From DAINBT01 sp036732785 (GTDB lineage Bacteria > Planctomycetota > Phycisphaerae > Sedimentisphaerales > SM23-30): a stretch of DNA of 64,000 nt. The notes under the pieces were generated by a model, which had not been told where the DNA came from, did no database searches, and saw nothing but the letters and a program-made list of their open reading frames with translations. Location: positions 1-64,000 of the forward strand of contig CAZICK010000008.1 of NCBI GenBank assembly GCA_964537505.1, given 5' to 3'. The first letter of the stretch is position 1. Each line of letters opens with the position of its first letter. Made by a program: the position numbers and the translations under genes. Below are positions 34,540 through 44,591 of the stretch, piece after piece.

Positions 34540-35388
34540 ATGTATAAAATTATCGACAAACAAACGCTGGGGCCTAATTTGACCCTGTATGAAATTGAAG
34601 CTCCCCGCATTGCCAAAACACGAAAATGTGGGCAATTTGCCATAGTACGGTCTTTCAAGCATTCTGAACGAATTCCACTTACGGTGGCTGATGTAAATTA
34701 TGAGAAAGGGACCATTACTTTGATTGTCCAAACCGTGGGCAAGAGCACTTTAGAGATGACGCAATTGCAAAAAGGCGACTCCTTTCAGGATGTGGCAGGA
34801 CCGCTGGGCAAACCGAGTCATATTGAAAAATACGGGACCGTAGTTGTTATCGGTGGTGGCTTAGGAACAGCGGTGGTCTATCCCCAGGTGATCGCATTGC
34901 GAGAATTTGGCAATCGAATCATCAGCATTATCGGTGCCCGGACCAAAGAATTGCTCATCTTGCAGGATATGCTTGAAGCGGTGAGTGATCGGTTGATCCT
35001 AACCACGGATGACGGTTCCATAGGCAAAAAGGGATTGGTAACCGATGCTCTGAAGGAACTTATCGATGATCCTGACACCAGTGTAGATGCGATCTATTGT
35101 GCCGGGCCGGTTATAATGATGAAAGCGGTCTCAAACCTGACCAAGCCTTTTAATATCCCTACTATCGTAAGCCTCAATCCCATAATGGTTGATGGTACCG
35201 GCATGTGTGGAGGCTGTCGGGTCACAATCAACGGCCAGAGAAAATTCGCCTGTGTTGACGGACCGGAGTTTGACGGACATCAGGTTGACTACGATGAACT
35301 AATGGACCGGTTGACTACATATAAAAATTATGAAGAAAAGACGCTGAACCAATATAAAGGTGAGCACAAATGTAAATGCGATTCTTAG
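34540..35388 (+). CDS. nfnA: NfnA subunit of NADH-dependent ferredoxin:NADP+ oxidoreductase
   Basis: A 282-residue ferredoxin-NADP reductase-type flavoprotein. The N-terminal FAD-binding barrel and a nucleotide domain (VVVIGGGLGTAVVYPQV) are followed by a C-terminal cysteine set (GTGMCGGCRV and KFACVDGPEFDGH) that ligates the [2Fe-2S] cluster of this family. With the next gene it forms the electron-bifurcating NfnAB transhydrogenase linking NADH, NADPH and reduced ferredoxin. Some homologues pair instead with sulfide or dihydroorotate enzymes. The spacing to the partner is 32 bp. Confidence 0.88.
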   Translation: MYKIIDKQTLGPNLTLYEIEAPRIAKTRKCGQFAIVRSFKHSERIPLTVADVNYEKGTITLIVQTVGKSTLEMTQLQKGDSFQDVAGPLGKPSHIEKYGTVVVIGGGLGTAVVYPQVIALREFGNRIISIIGARTKELLILQDMLEAVSDRLILTTDDGSIGKKGLVTDALKELIDDPDTSVDAIYCAGPVIMMKAVSNLTKPFNIPTIVSLNPIMVDGTGMCGGCRVTINGQRKFACVDGPEFDGHQVDYDELMDRLTTYKNYEEKTLNQYKGEHKCKCDS

Positions 35389-35420
35389 TAATAGTGACAT
35401 AAGGACAAAGGATAATTTGC

Positions 35421-36869
35421 ATGGCCGATAATAAAAGCTCACACTCAAACGAACAACAAGGCAAAACTTTAACGGCAAAACAGCGAATGGCAATTTTACG
35501 ACAGCAGATGCCACAACGCAGTGGTAGTGAACGGATCAAGGATTTCATGGAAGTCAATCTGGGATTGACCGAACAGATTGCTATTTTGGAAGCACAGCGA
35601 TGCCTGCAATGCAAAAAACCAAAGTGTATGGAAGGCTGTCCGGTAGAAGTCGATATACCCGGGTTTATCAAGTTGATAACTCAAGGGGATTTCCTTGGAG
35701 CAGCCGCTTTGGTTCGACGAGATAACAACCTTCCGGCGGTTACCGGCAGGGTTTGCCCACAGGAAACACAATGCGAAATCAAGTGTGTTCGTTGCAGGAG
35801 CGATGCTCCAGTGGCAATTGGCTGGCTCGAACGTTTTGTCGCAGACTATGAAATGAAGCATCGCAACAGTCAGCCGAGCCTACTTGTAGAGAAAACGGGC
35901 AGGAAAGCGGCTGTGGTGGGGTCCGGACCGGCAGGTATTACCTGTGCTGGTGAATTGGCCAAGATGGGGCATGATGTAACTATTTTTGAGGCCTTTCACA
36001 AACCCGGCGGCGTACTGGTATATGGCATTCCAGAGTTCCGTATGCCCAATCATATCGTCGAAGATGAAATTGAAATTCTAAAGGCGCTGGGTGTCAAAAT
36101 CGAAACCAACGTCATCATCGGGAGTACACTGACCATTGATCAATTAATGAACGAAGAAGGTTACGAGGTTGTTTTTATTGCTAATGGTGCGGGACTACCG
36201 AGTTTTATGAACATCCCGGGCGAAAATCTTAAAGGAGTTTATTCGGCCAACGAATATCTCACTCGCTCCAATTTAATGGAAGCGTATATCACCCAATCGG
36301 ATACGCCTGTTATACGAGGTAAACGAGTTTGTGTTATCGGTGGTGGTAATGTAGCGATGGATGCGGTCAGAACCAGCAAACGCATGGGGGCCGAGGAAAG
36401 CATTATCGTGTATCGTCGTGCACGTGAACAGATGCCGGCCCGGGCTGAAGAGGTGCTGCATGCGGAAGAGGAAGACATCAAATTCGAGTTCCTTACCGCA
36501 CCCATTGAAATGTCGGGTAACGAAAACGGATGGGTCAAAAGTCTCAAGTGTATAAGAATGCAACTTGGTGAGCCAGACGAGTCGGGACGACAGCGGCCGA
36601 TACCCATCAAAAATTCGGAATTTTTCATAGATTGTGATCTGGTAATTATGGCTATCGGTGTAAACGCCAACCCTCTTCTCACCCGGAATACGCCGGGGCT
36701 GAAGTTGAATAAAAGGGGCTATATCGAAACAGATGATAATCTTATGACCAGTATTCACGGTGTGTTTGCCGGTGGTGATATAACTCGCGGATCAGCAACC
36801 GTTATCTTAGCGATGGGTGACGGTAAAAAAGCGGCTCGAAATATGGATAAGTATTTAGCGGAAAAATGA
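35421..36869 (+). CDS. nfnB: NfnB subunit (glutamate-synthase-like flavoprotein)
   Basis: A 482-residue protein. The N-terminal iron-sulfur domain has CLQCKKPKCMEGCP and CPQETQCEIKCVRC, for two [4Fe-4S] clusters. The FAD domain begins with VVGSGPAGITCAGEL, and the NADP domain with CVIGGGNVAMDAVRTSKRMGA. It resembles the small subunit of glutamate synthase but, paired with NfnA, is better called NfnB. The large GltB subunit is not in the window. ATG 35421 follows the NfnA stop by 32 bp. Confidence 0.9.
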   Translation: MADNKSSHSNEQQGKTLTAKQRMAILRQQMPQRSGSERIKDFMEVNLGLTEQIAILEAQRCLQCKKPKCMEGCPVEVDIPGFIKLITQGDFLGAAALVRRDNNLPAVTGRVCPQETQCEIKCVRCRSDAPVAIGWLERFVADYEMKHRNSQPSLLVEKTGRKAAVVGSGPAGITCAGELAKMGHDVTIFEAFHKPGGVLVYGIPEFRMPNHIVEDEIEILKALGVKIETNVIIGSTLTIDQLMNEEGYEVVFIANGAGLPSFMNIPGENLKGVYSANEYLTRSNLMEAYITQSDTPVIRGKRVCVIGGGNVAMDAVRTSKRMGAEESIIVYRRAREQMPARAEEVLHAEEEDIKFEFLTAPIEMSGNENGWVKSLKCIRMQLGEPDESGRQRPIPIKNSEFFIDCDLVIMAIGVNANPLLTRNTPGLKLNKRGYIETDDNLMTSIHGVFAGGDITRGSATVILAMGDGKKAARNMDKYLAEK

Positions 36870-36882
36870 TTGGTCTCTAAAA

Positions 36883-37596
36883 ATGCCCGACATAACCAGA
36901 CTTTCGGTTGTTATGCCTGTCTTCAATGAAAAAGACACCCTCGCACAGTGCGTGCGCCGAGTACTGGCGGTGCAATTGCCGCTGGCCAAGGAACTGATCC
37001 TGATCGACGATGCCAGCGACGACGGCAGCGATAAGGTAATCGAGGATATTTGCCGCCAGCACGTTTCGATGCCAATCAAGGTACTCACCCATAAACGCAA
37101 CCAGGGCAAAGGAGCGTCTCTGCGAGACGGGTTCGCGGTTGTTACCGGCGATATAATAATCGTTCAGGACGCGGATTTGGAATACAATCCTGACGATTAT
37201 CCGGCATTATTGAAACCTATTCTGGACGGCCGGGCGGACGTCGTATATGGCTCCAGGTTCGTCGGCAGTCAAGAAAAACGAGTACTGTATTTCTGGCACT
37301 ACATAGGAAACAAGGTAGTAACTACCATGAGCAATATATTTACCAACCTGAACCTGACCGACATGGAAACGTGCTATAAATTATTTCGACGGGAGGTAAT
37401 CGAGCGAATACAGATCAAGAGCGAGCGGTTCGGCGTCGAGCCGGAGATAACCGCCAAGATAGCCAAGGCACACTGGCGAATCTACGAGGTGGGTATATCA
37501 TATAGTGGACGCACTTATGAGGAAGGTAAAAAAATCACATGGAAAGATGGTCTCAAGGCACTGCTGACCATTATCCGTTTTCGCTTTTTTGATTGA
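36883..37596 (+). CDS. GT2-family glycosyltransferase, polyprenyl-phosphate-mannose-synthase-like
   Basis: A 237-residue inverting GT-A enzyme. It shows VVMPVFNEKDTLAQCV, LILIDDASDDGS and the QDADLEYNPDDYP metal/acceptor site, and the MNRE-type end of DMETCYKLFRREV. It lacks the C-terminal membrane helices found in bactoprenol GTs, so it is likely soluble or peripheral. Probable role is to charge a polyprenyl phosphate with a sugar that GT-C enzymes such as the one at 44588 could use; that link is inference. It starts 13 bp after nfnB. Confidence 0.88.
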   Translation: MPDITRLSVVMPVFNEKDTLAQCVRRVLAVQLPLAKELILIDDASDDGSDKVIEDICRQHVSMPIKVLTHKRNQGKGASLRDGFAVVTGDIIIVQDADLEYNPDDYPALLKPILDGRADVVYGSRFVGSQEKRVLYFWHYIGNKVVTTMSNIFTNLNLTDMETCYKLFRREVIERIQIKSERFGVEPEITAKIAKAHWRIYEVGISYSGRTYEEGKKITWKDGLKALLTIIRFRFFD

Positions 37597-37664
37597 GTGC
37601 TTCTAAAACACAATAACCAGGGTTATACAAAAAAATAGTCTATAAGTATGCAGGAGACATGTTG

Positions 37665-39203
37665 CTATTGAACAGTAAGTCTCAGAATTCTCCGCGTTGC
37701 GGATGTAACCTTGAGACCCTCAGCAATCCTCAGCCCCATCACCCAGGCAATGCCCTGCTCATCGCAGACCAATGACACCCGGTCTCGTGTTTCAAGAGGC
37801 GTCTTGAGGTCGGTGAAAAAATCGCCTAGCTTTTTCTGAGCCGGCGCCCCCAAAGGCCAAAACTTATCACCCTGCCTGCGCCTTCGCAGCAGTAAGGGAA
37901 ACTCAATCTGATCCATATCAAACATTTCTTCCCGGTCAGTCTTTTCCAACTGAAATGTCTTCAGCAGTTCCTGACCGCCCGAGAGAATTTCAGCTTGCAA
38001 ACTCCGGGCGCATCTGCAACTTTGGTCACGCGGATCGATCCGGAAACAGCCCCGACCCAAATCAGTAACACCTGGAATCCGCAGTGGAAGTTTATCAATC
38101 CTCGCCGTGGAATCGCTGTCGTGTTCGGATGCCGTTGTGTAAATACGTAATTCGGACTCCGTACGCCCCACTTTCAGACCATAAGGCAGTTGGATAACAT
38201 TCCTCCGCTGATCGTCCCCCTCGGCCAAGGCGAGAATAGCGGTAATCTGTTTGAACCCGATACGCTGCTGCGGTACCTGCAAAGTCTCCATAGCCTGATA
38301 GACAATCTCCGCCTGTTGAATCCGCGATCGCCCCGCAAATGCCGCAGCATCGATAACCAGACAATCATCTTCCTGTTTCAGCGTCAGCTTTTCCAGATCG
38401 GCCCGTCCCTCTCGGCTCAGTATCGCACTGAAATCCCCGGCTATCTGCCCCAATTGACCAATCGCTTCACGAATTTTGGGATTGTACTTGTCCTCAATCA
38501 CAGGCAGTAGTTCATGACGAATGCGATTGCGGGTATGAGCATAAGAAAGATTACTGCGGTCAAACCGATATTCGATGTTATGTCGCTGCAGAAATTCTTC
38601 GATCTCACCTCGCCGTAGCGACAACAGCGGGCGAACCAGCTTCAAATCCGATTGACCTCTGCCGGAAGATTTGCCGGCACACAACCCCGCTTCACTTAAT
38701 TGCCGCACTGCCGGCATTCCTGCCAAACCTCTTATACCAGTGCCGCGAATAATACGATGCAAAATTGTTTCGACGTTATCATCAGCGTTATGGGCCAGGG
38801 CTATTTTGCTGCAACCGCGGGTATGGGCCGTCTCGCATAAAAAACGATAACGCTCCCGGCGAGCCGTCAGTTCAATTGATTGGCCCTTTTCCTTTGCGAC
38901 CCCGCCAATATCTATCGAACCGATAGTTGCCTCCAGGCCGAGCTTTTGTGCTTGTCGGCGAACAAATTCCCCGTCCTCATCACTTTCAGAGCCACGCAAC
39001 TGATGGTCCAGATGTCCCACGTGCAGCGAGGAAAACTTCAGCACACCGCTTTCCCGCAGCATTACCAACCCGCCCAACATAGCCATACTGTCGCAGCCGC
39101 CCGATACCGCCAGCAGCCAGCCTTCGTCCGGGACAAACATCTGCCAACGTTCTATCTGCCGGAGAAGCTCCTGTAAAAAATTGTCGCAGTCAATATCGCT
39201 CAT
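37665..39203 (-). CDS. tilS: tRNA(Ile)-lysidine synthase
   Basis: A 512-residue enzyme that modifies C34 of tRNA-Ile(CAU) to lysidine so that it reads AUA. The N-terminal PP-loop AVSGGCDSMAML binds ATP. Further family motifs are HVGHLDHQLRGSESDEDG and AHNADDNVETILHRIIRGTG. The C-terminal TilS domain is present, so length is normal. It overlaps panE by four bases (ATGA), indicating an operon. Confidence 0.93.
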   Translation of the reverse strand: MSDIDCDNFLQELLRQIERWQMFVPDEGWLLAVSGGCDSMAMLGGLVMLRESGVLKFSSLHVGHLDHQLRGSESDEDGEFVRRQAQKLGLEATIGSIDIGGVAKEKGQSIELTARRERYRFLCETAHTRGCSKIALAHNADDNVETILHRIIRGTGIRGLAGMPAVRQLSEAGLCAGKSSGRGQSDLKLVRPLLSLRRGEIEEFLQRHNIEYRFDRSNLSYAHTRNRIRHELLPVIEDKYNPKIREAIGQLGQIAGDFSAILSREGRADLEKLTLKQEDDCLVIDAAAFAGRSRIQQAEIVYQAMETLQVPQQRIGFKQITAILALAEGDDQRRNVIQLPYGLKVGRTESELRIYTTASEHDSDSTARIDKLPLRIPGVTDLGRGCFRIDPRDQSCRCARSLQAEILSGGQELLKTFQLEKTDREEMFDMDQIEFPLLLRRRRQGDKFWPLGAPAQKKLGDFFTDLKTPLETRDRVSLVCDEQGIAWVMGLRIAEGLKVTSATRRILRLTVQ

Positions 39204-40114
39204 TTTTGGTTCTGGCAGTCTAGTTTTGTCAACTCACTATACAACCGCTGCATTTCCGGCAAGTCCAGGCCCAGCACCTGACCACGCCGCAACGGTTCGC
39301 CGATAATCGATTCGATCTCCATGGGCCGACGTTGGTGCCGATCCAACTGCATTGAGGTATAATACGGTTTCATCTTGGCCGAATAGTCCATCATTTTCAC
39401 TAAACTCTCATCTTCGATAATCAAACCATGAGCTTGGGCCGCGGCCTGTACCTCCTTCATCAGACGTTCGACCCAGACGCACAGCTTGTCGTCAGCCATA
39501 ATACAATCGACCGTTTTATCCAGCAGTGCAGAAAGACCGTTAAAAGGCACATTCCAGACAAGTTTTTTCCACTGCGCCAGGGCCAGATTATCGACCACTT
39601 CGCATTTCACATAACTTTGTCGGAGCATTTCTCTAAAACGCTGCAGTTTTTCATCAGGCCCGCGACCAAAGTTACCGATATGAATATGGCCGTAGTCCAG
39701 ATGATTTATCACTCCCGGCTCCAAACGGTTCGAGCACAAAAACGCCAGCCCACCTGCCACCCTTTCCGGCCCAAACAACTCTGCCAAACGCTCGTCATTA
39801 CCCAACCCATTCTGTGCCGTCAAAACTCGCGTCTCGGCACCCATCAGGAGCGCCAAAAGCTGCTGATAGCAATCATTAGCCGTGGTCTTCAAACCGACAA
39901 AAACCAGATCAACCGGCGGAATATCTTCTACCCGGCGGTAGCAGTTGACCTTGGGCAGGTAAAAATCACCGTTGCAACTATGGACCATAAGACCCTTTTG
40001 CCTGACCACTTTGTAATCTCGCCGCATAAGAAAATGCACATCGAACCCCGCCCGAACCAAAAGTGCTCCGTAATATCCACCCAGCGCTCCCGCTCCAACA
40101 ACAGCTATACGCAT
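39200..40114 (-). CDS. panE: ketopantoate reductase family protein
   Basis: A 304-residue NADPH-dependent reductase of the ApbA/PanE family. The N-terminal Rossmann motif is VVGAGALGGYYGALL. The later catalytic Lys lies in AQWKKLVWNVPFNGLSALL, and the pantoate-site Asn/Ser residues follow. PanE makes pantoate for coenzyme A. Other family members reduce related substrates, and no other pan gene is present, so the symbol is likely but not proven. Confidence 0.82.
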   Translation of the reverse strand: MRIAVVGAGALGGYYGALLVRAGFDVHFLMRRDYKVVRQKGLMVHSCNGDFYLPKVNCYRRVEDIPPVDLVFVGLKTTANDCYQQLLALLMGAETRVLTAQNGLGNDERLAELFGPERVAGGLAFLCSNRLEPGVINHLDYGHIHIGNFGRGPDEKLQRFREMLRQSYVKCEVVDNLALAQWKKLVWNVPFNGLSALLDKTVDCIMADDKLCVWVERLMKEVQAAAQAHGLIIEDESLVKMMDYSAKMKPYYTSMQLDRHQRRPMEIESIIGEPLRRGQVLGLDLPEMQRLYSELTKLDCQNQK

Positions 40115-40167
40115 AGACTATTGCCTCCACAAAAACACGCTTCGCAACACTAACGCCACGCCATTAC

Positions 40168-41544
40168 TCAATGTGCTACCGGCTCGCCCAGCAGCATTTT
40201 CAATTCTTCGAGTTTTTCTTCGAGCATCTCTGCGTTTTGCGCCTCCACGTTCAGCCGCAGTAGCGGTTCGGTATTACTGCCCCGACAATTGAACCACCAG
40301 TTCTCGTATTGAATTGTTACGCCGTCAAGATAATCGATCTTGGCATCAGCATATTTTCGCGACAACTCCGCCATCATCGCTTTTTTGTCTTCCACCTCGA
40401 AATTCATCTCACCGCTGCCATGATAGCGATGCAATGGACTGATCAGTTCACTCAGGGGCTTATCATCGGCCGAGAGTATATTGAGTATATGAACCAACGT
40501 GATTATGCCGCTATCGGCAAAAAAATTGTCGCGATAGTAAAAGTGGCCGCTCAGTTCCCCGCCGAAAACACCCTTAGTGTCTCTTAACGCCTTCTTCATG
40601 AATACATGCCCCACTCTCTCACGTCGAGGCACACCCCCGTGCAGTTCGATCTCTTCTTTGAGCGATCGACTTGAGCGTAAATCGTAAACAATCGTCGAAC
40701 CGGGATTCTTCTGCAGAAAATAACCCGCCAGCAGGGCCGTAATAATGTCACAGCCAACCGTCGCCCCAGTCTCATCCAACACCATCAAGCGGTCACCATC
40801 TCCATCGAAACACAACCCCATATCCGCTTTTTTATCGATAACTGCTTGTTTCAACTCGGCCAGATTACCTTCGACCAATGGGTTCGGATCGTGCTTGAAC
40901 GTACCGTCATGCTCGAAATTGAGCGCTGTTATATCCAGATCGAGATCGCCCATAATTTCCGGCACTATTTTCCCCGCCATGCCGTTGGAAGCGTCGATCA
41001 CAATCTTAAGCTTCTTCAAATTACTACCCAGAAACCGCAGCACATGACGCCGATATGCTTCAGTCAGGTCTTCCTGACGAACATGGCCGCCACCGACTCC
41101 CGCCGTATGACGCAATGCCGTAGCGATGTGCTTGATCTCCAGCAGCCCGGTATCGCTGCCGACAGGCCGGGCCTTCTGGCCGCTTATCTTGAATCCATTA
41201 TACTGGGCCGGATTATGGCTGGCCGTTACCTGTATGCCGCCGCACGTACCCAAATGATTTATCGCAAAGTATATCTGCGGGGTATCGATCATACCGATAT
41301 CGATTACATCCGCTCCCGAAGCAGTCATCCCTTTAATCGCCGCCTCAGCCAGCGACGGACTGTGCCTGCGCATATCACGTCCCACAATCACCGATTGGGC
41401 GCTAGCCATGCCGCGATCATATCCATGCAGCAGCGAACGCAAAAACTGTGCTGTAGCGTGACCGATCTTCCAGGCAGCATCCTCATCAACCTGCTGAGGA
41501 TATAAACCACGAATATCATACGCCTTGAATATAGATTCATCCAT
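40168..41544 (-). CDS. phosphomannomutase/phosphoglucomutase
   Basis: A 458-residue alpha-D-phosphohexomutase interconverting hexose-1- and hexose-6-phosphates. The phosphoserine loop TASHNPAQYNGFK, metal loop DGDGDR, sugar-specificity loop GGELSGHFYYRD and phosphate-binding loop RGSNTEPLLRL are all visible. Bacterial AlgC-type members act on both mannose and glucose phosphates. It starts 54 bp before panE and probably heads the same leftward operon. Confidence 0.92.
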   Translation of the reverse strand: MDESIFKAYDIRGLYPQQVDEDAAWKIGHATAQFLRSLLHGYDRGMASAQSVIVGRDMRRHSPSLAEAAIKGMTASGADVIDIGMIDTPQIYFAINHLGTCGGIQVTASHNPAQYNGFKISGQKARPVGSDTGLLEIKHIATALRHTAGVGGGHVRQEDLTEAYRRHVLRFLGSNLKKLKIVIDASNGMAGKIVPEIMGDLDLDITALNFEHDGTFKHDPNPLVEGNLAELKQAVIDKKADMGLCFDGDGDRLMVLDETGATVGCDIITALLAGYFLQKNPGSTIVYDLRSSRSLKEEIELHGGVPRRERVGHVFMKKALRDTKGVFGGELSGHFYYRDNFFADSGIITLVHILNILSADDKPLSELISPLHRYHGSGEMNFEVEDKKAMMAELSRKYADAKIDYLDGVTIQYENWWFNCRGSNTEPLLRLNVEAQNAEMLEEKLEELKMLLGEPVAH

Positions 41545-41921
41545 TTTTGTCTTCCACTTTCTTTAATTTAATGTATCACTGATCTTGGCGTCATTACCGT
41601 TCAAAATTCCAATCCTGTTTATTTTAGCGTATCATCATCGGACGTTATGTTATGCGAACCAGCCCGACAAATCAACCCACAGAATCGCCCAAACCAAAAA
41701 TTATCCCCCTGGCTCATGCCCCGTGCCTCATGCCTTCTTCCCCACAATTGGCCCTGCCGGAAATTATCATAAACCAGTCAAATGCCGGTTTTACCACCAT
41801 TTAGTCTCTTACAAGTGGATTTGTGCGAAAAATGGTCACAAAATACTTACCTCACTACAAATTGTCACATAACCCTATCTGGTTCCGGCCCTTGCCGGTT
41901 TCGTGGCATTATGGATAAAAA
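41545..41921. other. intergenic region, no gene seen
   Basis: No supported gene. Only a short frame with no ribosome site (41585-41872, plus strand) was seen and is not called. Confidence 0.35.
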
Positions 41922-41947
41922 AAAGGCAGGCTGTTAAGCCTGCCTTT
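41922..41947. terminator. terminator of flgM
   Basis: A perfect 11-bp stem (AAAGGCAGGCT with AGCCTGCCTTT, loop GTTA). Leftward transcripts then meet a run of eight T, so it serves flgM, ending about 35 bp past its stop. Confidence 0.8.
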
Positions 41948-41980
41948 CCCGTAAGAAAAAAACTGTTTCCCAATCCTATA

Positions 41981-42265
41981 CTATAGTGCGTGCTCATCCA
42001 GTAAGAGGTCTAGTGCTTGTGATAGCTTCCCTTCCACATCGTACGTTCCGTCAGCCAGCGCCATCCTTATAGCTTCTACCTTCTGGGCTCTGATCTCCGG
42101 CATCGCCGCGATCTTGCCCAGATAGGTACCCACATCCGAAATTTGCACTTCATCCTCATTTTTACCCGCTGAGGACACCGTTCTGTTCTTTTCAACCCCC
42201 CCAGACGATTGCTGCCCAACTGCTGGCAACTGTCCGTAAGTGTTGATTCGTTGAATGTTGTTCAT
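41981..42265 (-). CDS. flgM: FlgM-family anti-sigma-28 factor
   Basis: A 94-residue protein. The C-terminal half (ISDVGTYLGKIAAMPEIRAQKVEAIRMALADGTYDVEGKLSQALDLLL) matches the sigma-binding helices of FlgM, including the A-M-P-E-I-R/K-V-E-X-I signature. The N-terminal half is low-complexity and polar, as usual. It would hold the flagellar sigma factor until the hook is complete. No flagellar or sigma-28 gene is in the window. Confidence 0.85.
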   Translation of the reverse strand: MNNIQRINTYGQLPAVGQQSSGGVEKNRTVSSAGKNEDEVQISDVGTYLGKIAAMPEIRAQKVEAIRMALADGTYDVEGKLSQALDLLLDEHAL

Positions 42266-42828
42266 AAAAATGCTCCATTTTTGTTTATTCTGCTTGCGTG
42301 TATCTACTGCCGCTTCTCTCTGTCCATCCCAGTCAGGCTTGTCTTACCCACCGTGGCAAACCCATAAACCACAATATGTTGTGATCGCTTTCTCCAACGT
42401 GGCCAACGTTTTCTACTTTCCTTATCGACGCTGGGCCACAAAAAACTTGAAAAAAAACCCCTATCGGCAATCTTACGGCAAACACGCTTATTAACATGGT
42501 TATCGGCATCAACCTTCCGTTATAGGTCCTTAATTTGCAGGTAGTTAGCCTAAATTAACACCCTCCAGATTAGCTATCTTAACCAGCATTACCATCCTTC
42601 CTAATCGGCAAAGACCCATAACCTCAACTACAATATATAGTTATCCCTCCCCCAAAAAAATTTTTGTTTTTATATCCCGATATTCCATTAAATTCATACC
42701 AAAATATGAAAATCGCCGGATTGCACACTGGACTGGATACGTCTTCCCCCGCTGGGCCGCCCCAAACCAATGCGACAGGAAATATTCAAATCTTCGCACA
42801 AAACACCCATAAATTTGAGAACCGCTTC
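42266..42828. other. long intergenic region, no gene seen
   Basis: About 560 bp of divergent spacer. Short frames here lack ribosome sites and overlap each other. No terminator or tRNA seen. Confidence 0.35.
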
Positions 42829-42857
42829 TTGACGAGGAAACGTAAATACAATAGAAT
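42829..42857 (+). promoter_or_regulatory. promoter of the tandem lipoprotein operon
   Basis: TTGACG at 42829-42834, 17-bp spacer, TAGAAT at 42852-42857, about 105 bp upstream of the first gene. Confidence 0.65.
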
Positions 42858-42961
42858 GTTGAGGTTGAGTAGTTGTGCATCGTCGGTGTAGGCGGTGTTG
42901 CCGAATGTTGGTTGTTCCGGAAAATGGAACATTGATCGCATTTTGAAAAGGAAAGTAAGAT

Positions 42962-43756
42962 ATGCAAAGCAATTTCGCCAAATCAAGTGTAGGAATGTCA
43001 ATTGTGTTATTGCTGACAGTTATCCTGTTTGCCCCATCCTGTAAAAAATCTGAATCGGCATCTAAGCCGGGAGGAAACAGGGTTGCCGTCAGCCCAGACA
43101 AGCCCGGCGATAACAACACCGGTAAAACGCCTGGGACGGACGCAACCCCAACTACCGCCGGACTTGTGCCGCTGCCGATCAAGCTGCCCACGCCAATGTT
43201 CAAAGGTACGCCGACACCTACCGTAGTACCCAACCTTGAGACACCACTGGGCCGAGATCGCGACCCGTTCCTGGCCCCGGTTGGAGCAAAAAATGTCGCA
43301 TTAAACAAACTGGTAAGCAGCAGTGACGATGCGCCAATCATCGGCCAGATCGAATGGATCACCGACAGCGACCGGGAAGCGTCTGACGGCTCCTATGTTG
43401 AGTTAGGTCCAGGTCCGCAACACGTAACCATCGACCTCGGAGCAAAACATGAAATATATGCCGTTCTTTTCTGGCACTATCACGGTCAAGCCTGCGTCTA
43501 TTTTGACGTAGTAGTACAGATTGCCGACGACCCCGATTTTATTACGAATGTCACAACCATCTTCAACAACGATCACGACAACACTTCCGGTTTTGGCAGT
43601 GGTCCTGATAAAAACTACGTCGAAACGAATGAAGGCAAACTTGTCGATGCCAAACGTGCTCAGGGCCGTTATGTGCGACTTTACAGCGACGGCAACAACC
43701 TCTCCGAATTGAACCGTTACATCGAGGTCGAAGTTTACGGCAAACCCGTACAATGA
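42962..43756 (+). CDS. exported lipoprotein-like protein with discoidin-like domain, copy 1
   Basis: A 264-residue protein with a signal peptide ending in the lipobox-like LFAPSC, then a Pro/Thr/Lys-rich linker of about 80 residues, then a beta-sandwich domain of about 150 residues (NVALNKLVSSSDDAPIIGQ, HVTIDLGAKHEIYAVLFWHY, RYVRLYSDGNNLSELNRYIEVEVYG) of the F5/8 type C / discoidin kind. The domain should bind sugar or polymer outside the cell. A near-identical copy follows 43 bp later. Confidence 0.75.
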   Translation: MQSNFAKSSVGMSIVLLLTVILFAPSCKKSESASKPGGNRVAVSPDKPGDNNTGKTPGTDATPTTAGLVPLPIKLPTPMFKGTPTPTVVPNLETPLGRDRDPFLAPVGAKNVALNKLVSSSDDAPIIGQIEWITDSDREASDGSYVELGPGPQHVTIDLGAKHEIYAVLFWHYHGQACVYFDVVVQIADDPDFITNVTTIFNNDHDNTSGFGSGPDKNYVETNEGKLVDAKRAQGRYVRLYSDGNNLSELNRYIEVEVYGKPVQ

Positions 43757-43799
43757 AAATACCCTCTTGCTATAGCTTCTTGCCACGAGGAAATAAAAC

Positions 43800-44591
43800 A
43801 TGCAAAGTAAAGACGCTGGTCTGAATACAAGAATACTTGTTATTTTGCTGACAGTTATCTTGTTTGCCCCATCCTGCAAAAAATCTGAACCGGCATCTGA
43901 ACCGGGAGGAAACAAGGTTGCTGCCAACCCGGAAAAGTCCGGTGATAACGAAACCGGCAAAACCTCCGAGCCAAGCAAAACCCCAACTACCGCCGGACTT
44001 GTGCCGCTGCCGATCAAGCTGCCTAAGCCAACGACCAGAGTTACGCCGACGCCTGCCACAGTACCCAACCTGGAGACACCTCTGGGCCGAGATCGCGACC
44101 CGTTCCTGGCCCCGGTTGGAGCAAAAAATGTTGCCTTGGGCAAACCGGTAAGCAGTAGCGACGATGCGCCCATCGTCGGCGAGAACGAATTGATCACTGA
44201 CGGCGACCGGGAAACGTCTGACGGCTCCTATGTTGAGTTAGGCCCAGGTCTGCAACACGTAACCATCGACCTCGGAGCAAAATATGAAATATATGCCGTT
44301 CTTTTCTGGCACTATCACGGTAGCGACTGCGTCTATTTTGACGTAGTAGTACAGATTGCCGACGATTCTGATTTTATTACGAATGTCACAACCATTTTCA
44401 ACAACGATTACGACAACAGTTGCGGTTTTGGCAGTGGTCCCGATAAAAACTACGTCGAAACGAATGAAGGCAAACTTGTCGATGCCAAACGTGCCCAGGG
44501 CCGTTACGTGCGACTTTACAGCGACGGTAACAACCTCTCCGAAATGAACCGGTACATCGAGGTCGAAGTTTACGGCAAACCCGTACAATGA
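43800..44591 (+). CDS. exported lipoprotein-like protein with discoidin-like domain, copy 2
   Basis: A 263-residue paralogue of the preceding gene. Signal, linker and beta domain are nearly identical, with differences concentrated at the linker and in DNSCGFGSG versus DNTSGFGSG. This is a recent tandem duplication. Its stop overlaps the start of the GT-C gene by four bases (ATGA), so translation is coupled. Confidence 0.75.
   Translation: MQSKDAGLNTRILVILLTVILFAPSCKKSEPASEPGGNKVAANPEKSGDNETGKTSEPSKTPTTAGLVPLPIKLPKPTTRVTPTPATVPNLETPLGRDRDPFLAPVGAKNVALGKPVSSSDDAPIVGENELITDGDRETSDGSYVELGPGLQHVTIDLGAKYEIYAVLFWHYHGSDCVYFDVVVQIADDSDFITNVTTIFNNDYDNSCGFGSGPDKNYVETNEGKLVDAKRAQGRYVRLYSDGNNLSEMNRYIEVEVYGKPVQ

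Noticed and set aside
42504..42511. GCCGATAA-like motif upstream of flgM resembling a sigma-28 -10 box.
   Set aside because: The -35 TAAA at 15 bp is absent and similar motifs occur by chance elsewhere, for example next to the STAS promoter.
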